A DNA stretch of 13,871 bases. Source: Pirellulales bacterium. GTDB taxonomy: Bacteria; Planctomycetota; Planctomycetia; Pirellulales; Thermoguttaceae. The position numbers were made by a program, and so were the translations under genes. This document shows, in pieces, positions 5,127-11,346 of the stretch (the first letter of the stretch is position 1; each line of letters begins with the position of its first letter). Below the pieces are notes generated by a model. The model did not search any database and was not told where the DNA came from. It saw only the letters and a program-made list of their open reading frames with translations. The DNA lies in the NCBI GenBank assembly GCA_030607895.1, contig JAUWJC010000041.1, positions 1 to 13,871 on the forward strand. Reading direction: 5' to 3'.

Positions 5127-8023
5127 TACCGGGACGACGGGGTGCTGATCCGAAACACCTGCTTCAACTCCTCGGCGGTCATTGGCGGCGAGCTGGGGGC
5201 GAATTTATCCGACAGCGCGTACTCGACCAGGCAGTCGAGCAAGTAGCCGGCCTCGGGTTGTTGGTTCTTGATGCCGCTGGCCACGCGAAGGCAGCATACG
5301 AGGATCTTACCCGTCCCCACGCGCCCTTCACATACGATGCCGTGCCGGTAGAGTTTCCAGCGATTTCCGGGCTGCCACCATTTTTTCCCCAGGGCGGGGT
5401 CGTAATCCGTGGTCATTGCCCATACGATGGGCCTCAACTTCTCACGCTCAACAGACCCCTTTTCCGTAATATGGACGGTCTCCAGAGCACCGCCAAAAAG
5501 GCGATAGAACTGATACGCACAGAAGCCGTCATTCGGGAAGCCGGCCAGGGCGGGATGCGGCTCGATGAAGGTTCCCGTACTGCGAATCCACTCAGCCCAA
5601 AACGACTGCTTTCGGGGACGTGCCAGGGCCTCTTTTTCGGCCAGCAGCAAGACTGTCTTGCCGCGGCAAAGATGATCGGCCACCTTGGGAGTCAACCGGT
5701 CGGTCAACACCAAACGCGCCTGTTCCCAAGCCTCCTTCGGATTGACCCCGTAACGCTCATCCAGTTCCTTCAGGTCGGTAAGATTCAGGATGTGACTGTC
5801 TCGGAGGTCTCGCTTTCCGGCCGGGAACACCCAGAAGTCCCATTGGTTCTGCTGCCGGCAGGCGTCGGATTCCAACCGCACGTGCAGTCGCAGTCGCCTG
5901 GCGCGGCCCGATTGGTCCGGGCCGAGCGTGATCTGGCCGATTTGCTTGACTTCGCCCGGCTCCGCCTGAACCGGCCCCGTAGTGCCCTGCTGTACCGTTT
6001 CGTCCCCTGCCTTCAGACACCAGGAGATCCGTCCTTTGCTGATCGGCTTGCTGCCGTAGTGCGAGATGCTCAACGCGATCTTCTTCGTTTCTCCCGCGCG
6101 AAACACCCGATCACCAACACCCGAATCAATCAGCAGTACGGTTTCATCGGTGAACTGCCGGATGGGCACGGGGTCGGGGTACTTCTCCGGCTCGTAGACC
6201 GAACTGAACATGCCGAAGAACGTCATGTCGCCTTCCGGCCCTGGTGGAAGGTCCGTCATCAGCCAGTAGGCGTAGCCGTCCAGCGTCCTGGAATGCCGCG
6301 CCGCCTCGAAAGTGCTCTTGAGGAAAAGGTAGAAGAAGTCAACCGATCGCTGGCGGACGGTAGGGTACCGCTCGGTGAGCCCCAGTTCGGCAACCTGTTT
6401 GCGATACCGAGAAATGCAGTGATCGTCTCGAAGAACGCCGGTCCACTTGTCCATGATGGTCAGATCGGGCAGCGTTCCCACGTACCTGTTCGGAAACTCG
6501 TGCCAGATGTGTGGACGGCTTTGGTACTTGTCCTCGCCGGTTCCGAATTTCCCTCGCTGTGTGATCACGTCGGTTGGAAACACGTCCACACCGTCGGAGC
6601 CGATGAAGAATCGGGTCGGGTCGAGGGCCTTGAAGGTCTTGTGAGCGTACAGGATGTAGGCCATCCAGTCGGGATTGGGCTTGGAACCCCGGCAATTGAA
6701 CAACTCGTTGCCCGAAGTCCACGCATACCAGGACGGATGATTGCGGTACGCCTTGGCTATCCGCGATACCTGCTTGTACAGCAGGGGATGGACCCCTTTG
6801 TTCCGGGGGAATCCCGGCGGGAACCATCCGGCCCTGTACAACTCACCCTCGCACATGATCAGAACGCCCACCTCGTCGGCCGCCTGGAAGTATTCCTTGA
6901 TCGGCGTATGGGCAAGGAAACGCACGCCGTTGAACCCGTAACGCTTGACCATCTTCAGACGCTCGACGTAGATCTGCTTGTCCGGATATTGAGTTCCCGT
7001 AATCGGTTCGATCATGTCGTCGCCAAGGCCTCGGATGAAGTACGGCCGGCCGTTCAACAGCAGCACGCCGCCGGGACCAACCCCGATCTCGCGCATCCCG
7101 AACCGGTCGCGCACAACATCGAGCAACTTGTCTTCGGCCGACAAGGACACCTGGACTTCGTACAAGAACGGGTCTTCCGGCGACCAAGTCCGCATGGGTT
7201 GAATGGCCACGTCGACGGTTGCCGGGTCGCTTTGTTGTTTGTCGGCGGCGAAACTTATCGTGGCTTGGCCTTGAAGCACCGGGCCGCCGCCGGCCGGCGT
7301 GATCCGCACGCCCAACCGGCCCTGCCACGGTCCGGCTGCCGTGCCGCGGCGGAGCGTTACTTGCGTCCGGGCCGTCTTGTTCTTGAGGTCCGGGATAACG
7401 AAAACATCGTCAATCGCCGGGTCGGATCTCGCTTCGAGGTAAACCTCGCGATACAGGCCACCCCAACGTCCGTAGAAATTGAACATTCCGATCGGGGCCG
7501 ACCCGGTGCTGTCCACGCGGCAGGCGATCACGTTTTTCGCTGCCGGCTTGATCGCATCGGTGACATCGAATTCATGCGGAGTGAGGAACCCCTCGGCTTG
7601 GCCTACCAGCTTGCCGCCTGCATACACCTCGGCCGTGTTGGTCACGCCGCCCAGGTGGAGCCAGATCCGCTTGCCGGCCCAACTTGCGGGAACCTCGACC
7701 GTCCGCCGGTACCAAGCCTTGCCCGGGTAGTCGTGACGAAGGTGTCCTCGGGGCGGCCCGAAGCCCTGGGCCTGCCAATTGCCGGGCACCTTGATCTTGT
7801 CCGGATACGGGGCGTCGGCCGTGAACCACCGCCCGGCGACACCTTCGTCTTTCGGGTCCATGCGAAACTCCCAGGTGCCGGTCAGGGCCACGCCCGCCCG
7901 CCCCTGTTCAACCCCCGGCTCGGCGCCTCCGGTAGGCATCACCAGGATGCAAAACGGAAGCAAGAGGAAAAACCAGGCCGGACGCAACCGGCGACACGCC
8001 ATCAAGCCATTGTGGGAAATCAT
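5126..8023 (-). CDS. Secreted glycoside hydrolase family 2 protein
   Basis: A 965-aa exported GH2 enzyme, the family of beta-galactosidases, beta-glucuronidases and beta-mannosidases. A signal peptide (RRLRPAWFFLLLPFCILV) is followed by a jelly-roll sugar-binding domain (about 45-200; VPGNWQAQGFG, AWYRRTVEVP, GRWGGLYREVYLE), an Ig-like domain (about 205-312) and a TIM barrel (about 313-605). The acid/base is Glu440 in TSGNEL. The best nucleophile candidate is Glu509 in IWHEFPNRY. An Ig-like segment (about 625-735) and a GATase-like alpha/beta domain (about 740-940) follow. The frame extends to a TTG at 8050, but ATG 8023 has AAGGAG (8030-8035) six bases upstream and is preferred; ATG 8002 is also possible. 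It overlaps the DUF1559 start and follows the LamG gene by 164 bp. The substrate is not predictable; the divergent nucleophile region argues against a classical LacZ. Confidence 0.93.
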   Translation of the reverse strand: MISHNGLMACRRLRPAWFFLLLPFCILVMPTGGAEPGVEQGRAGVALTGTWEFRMDPKDEGVAGRWFTADAPYPDKIKVPGNWQAQGFGPPRGHLRHDYPGKAWYRRTVEVPASWAGKRIWLHLGGVTNTAEVYAGGKLVGQAEGFLTPHEFDVTDAIKPAAKNVIACRVDSTGSAPIGMFNFYGRWGGLYREVYLEARSDPAIDDVFVIPDLKNKTARTQVTLRRGTAAGPWQGRLGVRITPAGGGPVLQGQATISFAADKQQSDPATVDVAIQPMRTWSPEDPFLYEVQVSLSAEDKLLDVVRDRFGMREIGVGPGGVLLLNGRPYFIRGLGDDMIEPITGTQYPDKQIYVERLKMVKRYGFNGVRFLAHTPIKEYFQAADEVGVLIMCEGELYRAGWFPPGFPRNKGVHPLLYKQVSRIAKAYRNHPSWYAWTSGNELFNCRGSKPNPDWMAYILYAHKTFKALDPTRFFIGSDGVDVFPTDVITQRGKFGTGEDKYQSRPHIWHEFPNRYVGTLPDLTIMDKWTGVLRDDHCISRYRKQVAELGLTERYPTVRQRSVDFFYLFLKSTFEAARHSRTLDGYAYWLMTDLPPGPEGDMTFFGMFSSVYEPEKYPDPVPIRQFTDETVLLIDSGVGDRVFRAGETKKIALSISHYGSKPISKGRISWCLKAGDETVQQGTTGPVQAEPGEVKQIGQITLGPDQSGRARRLRLHVRLESDACRQQNQWDFWVFPAGKRDLRDSHILNLTDLKELDERYGVNPKEAWEQARLVLTDRLTPKVADHLCRGKTVLLLAEKEALARPRKQSFWAEWIRSTGTFIEPHPALAGFPNDGFCAYQFYRLFGGALETVHITEKGSVEREKLRPIVWAMTTDYDPALGKKWWQPGNRWKLYRHGIVCEGRVGTGKILVCCLRVASGIKNQQPEAGYLLDCLVEYALSDKFAPSSPPMTAEELKQVFRISTPSSR

Positions 8024-8095
8024 CCATTTCTCCTTGACGTTGGAAGACAAAGGCAGGGTTTAGCCGGTGGGCTTGCCCGCCGCTGGTTTGTTCAT

Positions 8096-8111
8096 GGCGG
8101 ACAAGTCCGCC
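8096..8111. repeat. Palindrome between the LamG and GH2 genes
   Basis: GGCGGAC (8096-8102), AA, GTCCGCC (8105-8111) is a perfect 7-bp inverted repeat. An outer CCCGCC (8076-8081) can pair with GGGCGG (8116-8121). No T-run follows on the minus strand, so it is not a convincing terminator. It may be a stabilising hairpin or a small interspersed palindrome. Confidence 0.45.
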
Positions 8112-8160
8112 GGCCGGGCGGAACTCGTCGCAAAATAGCATGTTTCGCGATGTTTCACCC

Positions 8161-8174
8161 CCGTGAACAGTTAC
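8161..8174 (-). repeat. 14-bp motif shared with the STAS promoter region
   Basis: An exact copy of the 14-mer at 1313-1326, in the same strand sense (GTAACTGTTCACGG on the minus strand). It is followed by GGGGTGAA, which makes a TTCAC-GGGG-GTGAA inverted repeat at 8155-8168. It sits 13 bp downstream of the LamG stop and about 140 bp upstream of the GH2 start. I could not find a convincing -35/-10 pair for GH2 in this gap. Confidence 0.45.
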
Positions 8175-8187
8175 GGAAAAGGTACTG

Positions 8188-9051
8188 TCACGCGGCCGCG
8201 TTCCGCTGACGCCGGGCGTAGACGAACAGGCCGACTGCCCCCAGTAACAGCAGCACCAGGCTCGACGGTTCGGGGATAGCCGGGTTGGACAACGCCAGGA
8301 TCTGGCCGTCGGTCAAGCACTTCTTGAAGTAGGCAAACTCGTCGATCAGGCCGTCGTAGGGTTGACCATATCCCGGAACGAAATCACCAAGCCGACCAGC
8401 CTGGACCGTGCCGCCGCCCACGTTGAAGGTATGGTTCGCACTATTGTCGGGCTGCCCGTTCACAAACAGCTTCAGCATGCCATTAGCGCCACCAGCATAA
8501 GTGACGCCGATGTGATTCCACTGGCCGGCAGTCAGCTTGGCCTGTGACGTCAGGGGAAGAGCGCCACCATCCGCAATACAGATCGTTCCGTCAGCCGCCG
8601 CCCCGTTCTCAGCAAGCATGAAATGCTTGTGGTCGTACATCGTATACGAGGTCAATCCGTAACTTACAAACGCTCCCCAATCAAGTGACCCGAAACTATC
8701 GGGCTTCACCCATATCGAGACGCTGAACGGATCGCTTCCTCCGGCAAACAGGGACCCGGGGTCCGTGGTGAAGTCAACCACCAGCCCGTTGCCTCCAATC
8801 GCACTGTCCATTTCGTACGGAGCCAGTGCCCCGGGGGTCTGATCCAGGTCCGGGCTGCCCACGTGAACGGCGTTTCTGTCGTGGCCGCTGGAATCGTAAA
8901 CCGTACCGACCGTCGTTTCGTTAAGCCGGTAGTATCCGGCCGGGTCGAAGCCTTTGACAAAATCGATGTATTCGGCGTGGCCCAAATCGGCCATGCCACC
9001 GACAGCCAGAAGGAACCCTACCAACCATGCACTCATCAATCGGACTTTCAT
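8188..9051 (-). CDS. LamG/concanavalin-like PEP-CTERM surface protein
   Basis: A 287-aa exported protein with a signal peptide (residues about 4-26), a LamG/concanavalin A-like jelly roll (about 35-250) and a C-terminal sorting tail. LamG hallmarks are GYYRLNE, YDSSGHDRNAV, PFSVSIWVKPDS, WNHIGVTYAG, LKLFVNGQPD and YDGLIDEFAYFKKCLTDGQI. The tail is PEP at 260-262, a hydrophobic helix (LVLLLLGAVGLFVY) and a basic end (ARRQR), which matches PEP-CTERM, the signal handled by exosortase for envelope or biofilm-matrix delivery. The frame begins at 9069, but ATG 9051 has a strong GGAGGAG (9056-9062) 4 nt away. A sigma70-like promoter lies at 9134-9161. The GH2 gene follows after 164 bp on the same strand, so a carbohydrate-binding role alongside the hydrolase is plausible but inferred. 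Confidence 0.92.
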   Translation of the reverse strand: MKVRLMSAWLVGFLLAVGGMADLGHAEYIDFVKGFDPAGYYRLNETTVGTVYDSSGHDRNAVHVGSPDLDQTPGALAPYEMDSAIGGNGLVVDFTTDPGSLFAGGSDPFSVSIWVKPDSFGSLDWGAFVSYGLTSYTMYDHKHFMLAENGAAADGTICIADGGALPLTSQAKLTAGQWNHIGVTYAGGANGMLKLFVNGQPDNSANHTFNVGGGTVQAGRLGDFVPGYGQPYDGLIDEFAYFKKCLTDGQILALSNPAIPEPSSLVLLLLGAVGLFVYARRQRNAAA

Positions 9052-9117
9052 GACTCTCCTCCAGAACATAAGGAACTAAAAAAGCTGGCTGGCCCACAGT
9101 GTGGCCGACACGCCAGA

Positions 9118-9131
9118 CATCGTACATCGTA
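9118..9131. repeat. CATCGTA direct repeat at the LamG transcription start
   Basis: Two adjacent copies of CATCGTA (9118-9124 and 9125-9131) lie directly downstream of the predicted -10 box of the LamG promoter. A nearby CCACAGTGTGG palindrome (9094-9104) lies in the leader. Either could be an operator. The sequences are seen directly; regulation is inferred. Confidence 0.4.
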
Positions 9132-9133
9132 TG

Positions 9134-9161
9134 ATTGTAATCACTGCTTCTACCTTGTCAA
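9134..9161 (-). promoter_or_regulatory. Sigma70-like promoter for the LamG gene
   Basis: On the minus strand a perfect -35 TTGACA (9156-9161) is followed after 16 bp by TACAAT (9134-9139), five of six matches to the -10 consensus. Transcription would begin near 9127, giving a leader of about 75 nt. It probably drives the LamG gene and may read on into GH2 and the genes below. The rest of the 9052-9435 gap holds only the terminator candidate at 9184-9212 and no gene that I can see. Confidence 0.65.
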
Positions 9162-9183
9162 TAGCCCGGACAAAATAATCTGG

Positions 9184-9212
9184 AAAAAACACGCCGGTTG
9201 TTGCGACCGGCG
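9184..9212 (-). terminator. Intrinsic terminator candidate
   Basis: On the minus strand a 7-bp stem, CGCCGGT (9206-9212) with ACCGGCG (9192-9198), closes a 7-nt loop and is followed by TG and six T residues (9184-9189). It lies 224 bp downstream of the small membrane-protein gene and just upstream of the LamG promoter, so it would insulate the LamG block from upstream transcription. Confidence 0.6.
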
Positions 9213-9435
9213 GATCGAGGCGGCCGCCCTTGGGTCGAGAAGCATACTCCGAAAGAAGTGCCTCATGTCCCCGGATTATTGCACGCTACCACATATAGCG
9301 GTGGATCGCTCAGGCGTCCACTACATCTTGTGGCGAGAACGCACGTGCAACGCGAGTAGACCACGAGGCAATGCCGGCAATTCGGCTAAGTCCACGGGGG
9401 GGGGTGCCAGCCACGAGAGATGATGCACCGAGCAA

Positions 9436-9726
9436 CTAACTGGGCCGAGGCATGGCCATGCTGTGCAAGATGAACACGGCGCCCATCGACAGGAATGCCC
9501 AGCCAATCCATTCGGGCAGCCGGACGGTTTTGCTGGGGAACGATGTCTTGGCGCCCAACAGGGTTTCGGCCGAGTCGGTTGCCGCGGCCATCGGATTGCC
9601 GGCCTGTTTTGCCAGGAGCTTGGTGAACTCCGGGGTGAGGACGTAAGAATCGACCATGCGGAATTGGAGTCCCAGCAATACCATTACCAGTCCCGCCAGG
9701 AACCATTGGTTTCGTGTAACGTCCAT
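9436..9726 (-). CDS. Small two-helix membrane protein, unknown function
   Basis: A 96-aa protein with two predicted membrane helices: WFLAGLVMVLLGLQF near the N-terminus (about 8-22) and WIGWAFLSMGAVFILHSMAM near the C-terminus (about 72-91). The intervening loop carries YVLTPEFTKLLAKQ and may face the outside or periplasm. It looks like a conserved planctomycete hypothetical protein, but I cannot assign a role. The open frame reaches 9813, yet the extra N-terminal residues come from a hairpin-bearing, repeat-like stretch. The start is set at the ATG pair 9726/9729, where MDVTRNQW begins; the ribosome binding site is weak. It is a single gene, with no same-strand partner within 300 bp. Confidence 0.65.
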   Translation of the reverse strand: MDVTRNQWFLAGLVMVLLGLQFRMVDSYVLTPEFTKLLAKQAGNPMAAATDSAETLLGAKTSFPSKTVRLPEWIGWAFLSMGAVFILHSMAMPRPS

Positions 9727-9743
9727 CATTCGATACCCGTTCC

Positions 9744-9800
9744 AGGCCCACCCGCCACGTGCGGGAGCCTTCTGAGACGTTGAGAATGACTGGGGGTGTC
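9744..9800. repeat. Hairpin/repeat-like tract upstream of the membrane-protein gene
   Basis: CCCGC (9751-9755) pairs with GCGGG (9761-9765) across CACGT, and flanking AGGC and GCCT (9744-9747, 9767-9770) can extend the stem with small bulges. The adjoining tract GAGACGTTGAGAATGACTGG resembles the outward end of common interspersed hairpins. The 9727-10092 gap otherwise contains the AGTCAGG heptamers and no gene that I can support. Confidence 0.35.
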
Positions 9801-10033
9801 GCCGACGATTCAACCATCTTATCGAGCGTATCGGCCGGTCAACTTCAGGTGCCGGATGGTGGTAGCGGTTATTTCGCAGCGTGCCAATCGACTTTCCCGG
9901 ATGTTGCGATCGGAGCAGACGGGAGGATTTGGCTGTAACGTTTGTCGCGGCTGGTGGGGATATGCCTGTTGATCATTCCATTTCTGGCACTTGACAATCC
10001 GTCGTGCAGTCGTCATCGTGTTTGCATGGTGAA

Positions 10034-10047
10034 AGTCAGGAGTCAGG
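10034..10047. repeat. AGTCAGG heptamer doublet
   Basis: Two adjacent AGTCAGG units (10034-10040, 10041-10047) lie about 45 bp upstream of the URO-D-like gene. The unit length matches the heptamer tracts at 98-125 and 1523-1619. Two copies alone could be chance, so confidence is modest. Confidence 0.4.
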
Positions 10048-10092
10048 GGTTGACCAGATTCCCACGGTTTGGCAATGACAGGAGCCGGGAGC

Positions 10093-11133
10093 ATGAATTC
10101 ACGTGAGCGGGTGATTGCGGCGTTGGAGCGTCGCGAGCCGGACCGGGTGCCCTTCTTCGAGTGTGTTATCGACGAGCGTGTGATGGACGCGCTTCTGCCC
10201 GGTTGCGACTACTTCCAATTCAACGACTGGATCGGCCAGGACACCGTCAGCCAGAACCGCAGTTCCTGGAGCCGGGAGAACGTCGATTTCATCGACGAGG
10301 AGAAGGGTCTTTTTCGCGACAAGTGGGGCGTGATCCGGGCGTTTGGCCCCGAGAGCACGCCGGTACCCATCGAAGGCCCCATCAAAACGCCCGAGGACCT
10401 GAAAACCTATCAGCCACCCGCCCCCGAGGCCGACGACGTGGTGGGCAGCGTCCCGGAGGTCGTCCGGCGGTACAAGGGCAAGAAGGCAACCGCCACCATC
10501 TGCCGCGACGCCTTCTTCAACCCGGCCTTCCTGCGAGGCACCACGCAATTCCTAATGGACATGGTCGACAACCCCAAGCTGGTCCACGAGCTAATCGACA
10601 TGACGCTGAGCTACGACATTCGAGCGATGCAGCGGATGGTGGCTTTGGGAATGGACGTGGTCGTGTTCGGCGACGCCTACGCCGACAAGAACTCCACGCT
10701 GATGTCGCCCAAGCACTTTAAGCAGTTCATCTTGCCGGGTCTGAAGCGGTGTGTCGACGCGGCTCACGAAGCGGGCGCCTACGTGCTAAAACACACCGAC
10801 GGCAACATCATGGCCATCATCGAGATGATTATCGACACGGGCATCGACGCGTTGAACCCGATCGAGCCCCAGGCCGGCATGGACATCGGCCTGATTAAGG
10901 AGAAGTACGGCCATCGGATAGCCATTGTCGGCAACATCGACTGCGGATACGTGCTCAGTCAGGCCCCGGTTGAAGAGGTCCGCCGCGTTACCCGTAAGAC
11001 CATCCAAACGGCGGCGCCCGGCGGCGGCTACTGCCTGTCCAGTTCCAACAGCATCCACTCCTCGGTCAAGCCCGAGAACCTCATGGCGATGGTCGAAACA
11101 CTGCGCGAGTGCGGCGAATACCCGATCGCCTGA
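10093..11133 (+). CDS. Uroporphyrinogen decarboxylase/MtaA-like family protein
   Basis: A 346-aa TIM-barrel protein of the URO-D superfamily, which includes HemE and the zinc-dependent methyltransferases MtaA, MtbA and CmuA. The N-terminal MNSRERVIAALERREPDRVPF is typical of the methyltransferase-like branch, not HemE. Candidate metal positions are His234 and Asp236 in LKHTDGNI (where corrinoid methyltransferases usually have His-X-Cys), Cys284 in GNIDCG, and Cys314 in GGYCLSSSNSI. The frame extends to 10069, but ATG 10093 has AGGAG 8 nt upstream and starts the conserved motif. It has no partner gene (corrinoid protein or substrate methyltransferase) within the window, so methyl transfer or demethylation of a methylated compound is an inference. 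A true heme-pathway decarboxylase is unlikely. Confidence 0.9.
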   Translation: MNSRERVIAALERREPDRVPFFECVIDERVMDALLPGCDYFQFNDWIGQDTVSQNRSSWSRENVDFIDEEKGLFRDKWGVIRAFGPESTPVPIEGPIKTPEDLKTYQPPAPEADDVVGSVPEVVRRYKGKKATATICRDAFFNPAFLRGTTQFLMDMVDNPKLVHELIDMTLSYDIRAMQRMVALGMDVVVFGDAYADKNSTLMSPKHFKQFILPGLKRCVDAAHEAGAYVLKHTDGNIMAIIEMIIDTGIDALNPIEPQAGMDIGLIKEKYGHRIAIVGNIDCGYVLSQAPVEEVRRVTRKTIQTAAPGGGYCLSSSNSIHSSVKPENLMAMVETLRECGEYPIA

Positions 11134-11239
11134 GCAGCAATAAAGGGCATCATCCGGGTAAGCATTCGTCTAACCCGTCCGACGCCACCTTGCCTCCGTG
11201 CCGTGCGTGACGAAGTTACGATGCCCTCCCATCTCATCC

Positions 11240-11317
11240 CAAACCCCGAAGGGGTTTCACAACGTCCCGTTTTCCGTGGGTGGGTGGTGGGACTTATAAA
11301 ACCCCTTCAGGGTTTCG
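11240..11317. repeat. Inverted pair of AAACCC/GGGTTT hairpin repeats
   Basis: AAACCCC-GAA-GGGGTTT (11241-11257) is a perfect 7-bp hairpin. A second copy lies at 11299-11315 (AAACCC, CTTCA, GGGTTT). Read on the minus strand, the second copy and its flank align with the first: AAACCCTGAAGGGGTTT then TATAAGTCCC, against AAACCCCGAAGGGGTTT then CACAACGTCCC. The two are thus inverted copies of one element of about 28 bp. The first hairpin could also end the URO-D transcript. The 11134-11346 gap has no other content I can identify. Confidence 0.6.
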
Positions 11318-11346
11318 GCCGGCTTCCGTGCCTCCTGACTGACTGA

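Noticed and set aside
8076..8121. Terminator between the LamG and GH2 genes
   Set aside because: A hairpin is present but no T-run follows on the minus strand, so intrinsic termination is not supported.
5114..8209. 1031-codon plus-strand open frame opposite the GH2 gene
   Set aside because: It is a high-GC antisense shadow. The opposite strand has a signal peptide, GH2 domains and an active-site motif, while this frame shows no recognisable domain.
9991..10014. TTGACA as a -35 for the URO-D-like gene
   Set aside because: The hexamer is perfect, but at 16-18 bp spacing the best -10 (CATCGT) matches only three of six positions, so it is not reported as a promoter.
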